From the NCBI RefSeq assembly GCF_001659605.2, contig NC_035162.2, positions 13,039,248 through 13,103,247 of the forward strand: DNA of 64,000 nucleotides, given 5' to 3'. The stretch is from Manihot esculenta. Its lineage: Eukaryota > Streptophyta > Magnoliopsida > Malpighiales > Euphorbiaceae. Below the pieces are notes generated by a model. It was not told the origin of the DNA. It saw nothing but the letters and a program-made list of their open reading frames with translations, and did no database searches. The first letter of the stretch is position 1; the number at the start of each line of letters is the position of its first letter. The position numbers and the translations under genes are program-made. Below, piece after piece: positions 60,401 to 64,000 of this stretch.

Positions 60401-63400
60401 AGATGTTCGAGAAGACTTCAGTTATTTTAGTAGATGGTGATTGTTTTAGTGACTAAGAAAAATAATTCATTCGTTTAATTTTTTCATTAATTTAAAATAT
60501 TAAATAATTTAAAATATAAAATAAAATAATTTAATCAGCAATGCACTTTTAGAGGTTAAGAGTCAACAAACCTCTAGACAAGAGTTCTTAAGGTCTTCCT
60601 TCTCCAAATAAATCATAAAAATCCAATGGGCCAAAAGGACGTTGAAAATCAAAAATTCAAAATAAACCGAACATGAGGCTATCAACTTGCTTGAATAATT
60701 GTAGCCCAACACAAAATTTATTTTATTTTATTTCTTGAAATTAAGATAGTAAAGATTCCGCAAAGAATTTAATATTCAAATTATAAATCTTAATTGGTAT
60801 GGATAACATAATTATTTTATTAATAAATTTATATCAAATAATATTGAAATTATTAGGAATTTGGATTTACTAATAGGTTGGAGTTGAATTAATTTTGTAT
60901 AGTCACAGGTTAGGACATCATGCGGTGTCGATTTTCGCACAAGGGAATTTATTAATTAAATTAGTTGGCCCAAATGTCATGGTAATTACATGAAAGTCAA
61001 TCCTTTCTTCTTGTATTAATATTTGATTTTAATAACTTGGTCGCTCAAGCATGCACGTCATCTTGTTCCTTTCACACCTTATTTTAAAATATCAAATTAA
61101 ACTATATAAATTAATATGACAAATATGATATGCATTATTACTATACGATACGATAGAATCACATGATAAATTTTAATAATTTTTAATATTTAATTATTTA
61201 AATTTTATTCATAAATAAATATTTTATTATTATATGATAACGGTTTAAAATCATAGAAAATTTATTTTTATATTTAGTTAAATTTCTCGTAATTTTTAAA
61301 TTACTGTTAAAAATATTATATAGGAGATTCTCATTAAATTTATAATTATAAAATTTATTGTTAATTAGTTAATATTAGTTAAATTTATAAAAAAATCACT
61401 ATTTAAATTTATTTTTTTATAATATAAAAATGAAATATACACATCTTCTCTTTATTACCGGATAATCAAATTTTATAAAACCTTTTCCTGTATCTCTTCC
61501 TTCCCTTTCCTTCTCTCTTTTTTATCAACATAAACCTAACCTTGCTTTTATTTCAAATGGTGATTTCAACAACACAATAAAAAAAATTATACTATTATGA
61601 ATAATTTAATTTTAATTAAATGAAAATATAATTTAAATTGTTTGATTAGTCATATTGAAAGCAAAAATTAAGAAAAGCATAATTATAAGTAAAATAATTA
61701 ATTTTATATATTGAAAGCATAAAAAAATAAGTATATATTTATAAGAGAAATGAAATATATATAAGAAAATAGTCCTAGAAGTGAAATTATAACTATGAGA
61801 AAAACCATCGATAATTTTATTATCGATATTTTAAATGGTTGGTAAGCGGTCAATAATTTATTTTAGTGATCATTTTTTTAATAATTTAATAAATAAATTT
61901 TATCGTTATTTTTTTTATTTTATTATAATATATTATCTGAAATTATATCTTAATATACATAAAAGAATGGAAAGAAACATATTTTGTCTAGAATCATGTT
62001 GAAATATTTACAAAATGGTGGATGGATTGATTGGAAAGTTGATTTTCTAATTCAAATAATTGTTGAAAGGATGCATAGAGCAAGGCAAGTGGTTTGACTA
62101 TAGAGTTATAGATATTGTGGACATTGTCAAGGGAGGACACCTTGTGGATATTATCATTTTCTTCTCTTTGGATAGACATTAACATTTTTCTTCATGATTC
62201 TGAAGAATAAATTACTATCTCTGTCCTGTAATTATAACTTTATTTTTCTTTCTCAGTTTGTAAGAGCAAAATGTGCAAATCCCAACTGCATAATCAATCT
62301 CTGCGTTGTAAAGCTGGAAAAAATCTTCACTTCTTTTGCCTTCATTTTGGTAAACAATTGTAGGCTAATTGTTATCCAATCAAATAAATTATTCTTATTT
62401 TTTTATTAATTTTTGTAAATCATAATAAATTAATAATAATAAATGGGAGTAATTGCTAGGTGTAAAGGCCAAAAGCATATGATTAATCTTTGTGGGAGAT
62501 CCATCAACTTCAGGTAGGGTTTTGAGAATTCAGGCAGAAGCAGGTGAGTCAAAGAAATTCAGCTGAGACCATACAAAGAACATGCACAAGATGATGTCAT
62601 GTTGGGTTTCATACTTCAAGATTTTTCTCTCATGTGTACATCATCACCATTTATTATATTTGTTTTTTATAATTTATTCGGAACTGCCTCCTTTTGAATT
62701 TGACTCAAACTGAATATGTCCATTTCGGTAATTAGCTTGCAGTTAGTACAACAATAAAAACTGTTAAATCGCTCTGTTTATTTTTAGTATGTTTTTTCAA
62801 GTGCATCTTAATTATTTTTATACTATAAAAATTAAATAATAATAAAATAATTAGTTAATAAATTTTTTAATATTTTAAAAATTAAATAATAAAATTTCTT
62901 CATAATTAAGACTTCCATGTGGAATTCAAATCTTATTAATTAAGACATAATCTCTCAGGCTCCATCAACAAAAGCTTATTAATATTATATATATAAATAA
63001 AAAATAAAAAAGAGATAGAATCTTGCTTTATATTTTTTATTTACCTTAAAAAGATTAATTCGCATCAAACGACAACTAATTAAGTAGCACATAACATTAA
63101 GTTTTCCCTTTTCACTGAATTTTAAATTAGCAGAAATATATACACACACTTTTGTGTCTGATATTTTGTAATAATATTAATTTATATAATATATTCCTTT
63201 AATTTTATAATTTTTATACATTTTTACTTTTTTTATACAGATTAAAAATTAAAAATTATTTTAATTAAAAAATCAAATTTTCTATTAACTTTTTAATTAT
63301 ACTATTTTTAATACAAAATGAAAATATTAACTTCTATTAAAATAATAAAATATTTATTAATAATATATAATTTAAATGTTAAGCTGTAGTTTGAATTTTC

Positions 63401-64000
63401 ATTTAAAAAAAATTATGAGGTATTGTATTGAAAATTTAACTAGTAAATATTACAAGTAACTAATAATTACTGGTTATTAATTACGGTTAAAACATTCAAG
63501 GAGTAAATTATATTTAAATATTATTGTTTATACATAAAATGAAGAATAAAGGTATAAATCGTATAATTTATTTACTATTAAAATATATATAAAATTAATA
63601 ATTTATCATATAATATTTAAAAATATGATTATTAATAAAAATAAGTTTTTTTTATTGTATATCTAAATTATATTTATAATATTTATATTTATTTTATAAT
63701 TATAAATAATTTATTAATATATATTAAAATTTATGTTAATATGAAAATTTAATAATAAATACTAAAACAGATATATAATTTACCCTAAATTAAATTGTAG
63801 TCGATTGAAAATAGACTAATAAGTTATTTTATTATCCGATGATAGCTGAATTTTCTTTTTTTGGCATGAGATCGAATCCAAGAAAAAAAATGTTAGTTTA
63901 AAACTCATCAAACTTTCCTTACACAGATCGATTCAGTATTTTAAGTTTTGAATGCGGGAGACAGATTAGATTCACCGTAAATTTAGATCAAATAGAAAAT
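60401..64000. other. AT-rich intergenic to window end, no gene recognised
   Basis: A balanced-composition stretch at 62450-62650 has no coding frame and no clear hairpin. The 71-codon ORF at 62194-62409 and the others are short and without domain signs. From 63150 to the end the DNA is nearly pure A/T. Confidence 0.45.

Noticed and set aside
62194..62409. 71-codon plus-strand ORF with cysteine pairs
   Set aside because: No domain, AT-rich surroundings and no splice support.

Overview
The window is nuclear DNA of a flowering plant (eudicot). It has long AT-rich intergenic stretches, genes cut into many short exons with GT..AG introns, TATA boxes, G-boxes and site II elements, and decayed plant transposons (LINE, hAT, long-TIR and CACTA-like pieces). 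The encoded proteins look like those of the Malpighiales, and a spurge-family plant such as cassava would fit, but that placement is an inference from remembered protein similarity and not a search.

Layout. At 3.3-6.2 kb are two minus-strand genes: an intronless RING-H2 ubiquitin ligase of BIG BROTHER type, and a three-exon gene for a small membrane protein of unknown function. At 9.6-11.8 kb (minus) is OGG1, the 8-oxoguanine DNA glycosylase. It faces SWI3C (16.1-22.5 kb, plus), a core subunit of plant SWI/SNF chromatin remodelers. The 4.4 kb between them holds an internally deleted LINE, a dispersed-repeat copy and a CACTA-like remnant. A DUF688-type protein gene (23.9-24.4 kb, minus) and the 11-exon RFC4 clamp-loader gene (26.9-31.7 kb, minus) follow. 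The A1-type cyclin gene (37.1-40.3 kb, plus) and a plastid-type signal peptidase gene (42.0-44.8 kb, plus) come next, the latter with a probable GC-AG intron. After 10 kb of gene-free DNA comes an AAP3-like amino acid permease (55.1-56.9 kb, plus). The remaining 7 kb shows no gene I can support.

How the genes relate. OGG1, SWI3C, the DUF688-type gene and RFC4 keep the order of an Arabidopsis chromosome 1 block (At1g21710, At1g21700, At1g21695, At1g21690), so this is an old conserved neighbourhood of DNA repair, chromatin and replication genes. RFC4 carries an E2F site and three site II motifs just upstream of its start, as expected for an S-phase gene, and a cyclin gene lies 5.4 kb further on.

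Splice sites were read by eye. For every multi-exon gene the exon lengths add up to an uninterrupted frame of the family's usual length. The window holds no exotic new system. The most unusual items are a 789-bp hAT-type element with a captured-looking GC-rich core, a 22-bp poly(A) retro-insertion with a perfect 19-bp target duplication, two unrelated long-TIR elements that both carry (GAA/TTC)n cores, a 12-G run inside an OGG1 splice acceptor, and the GC-AG intron.
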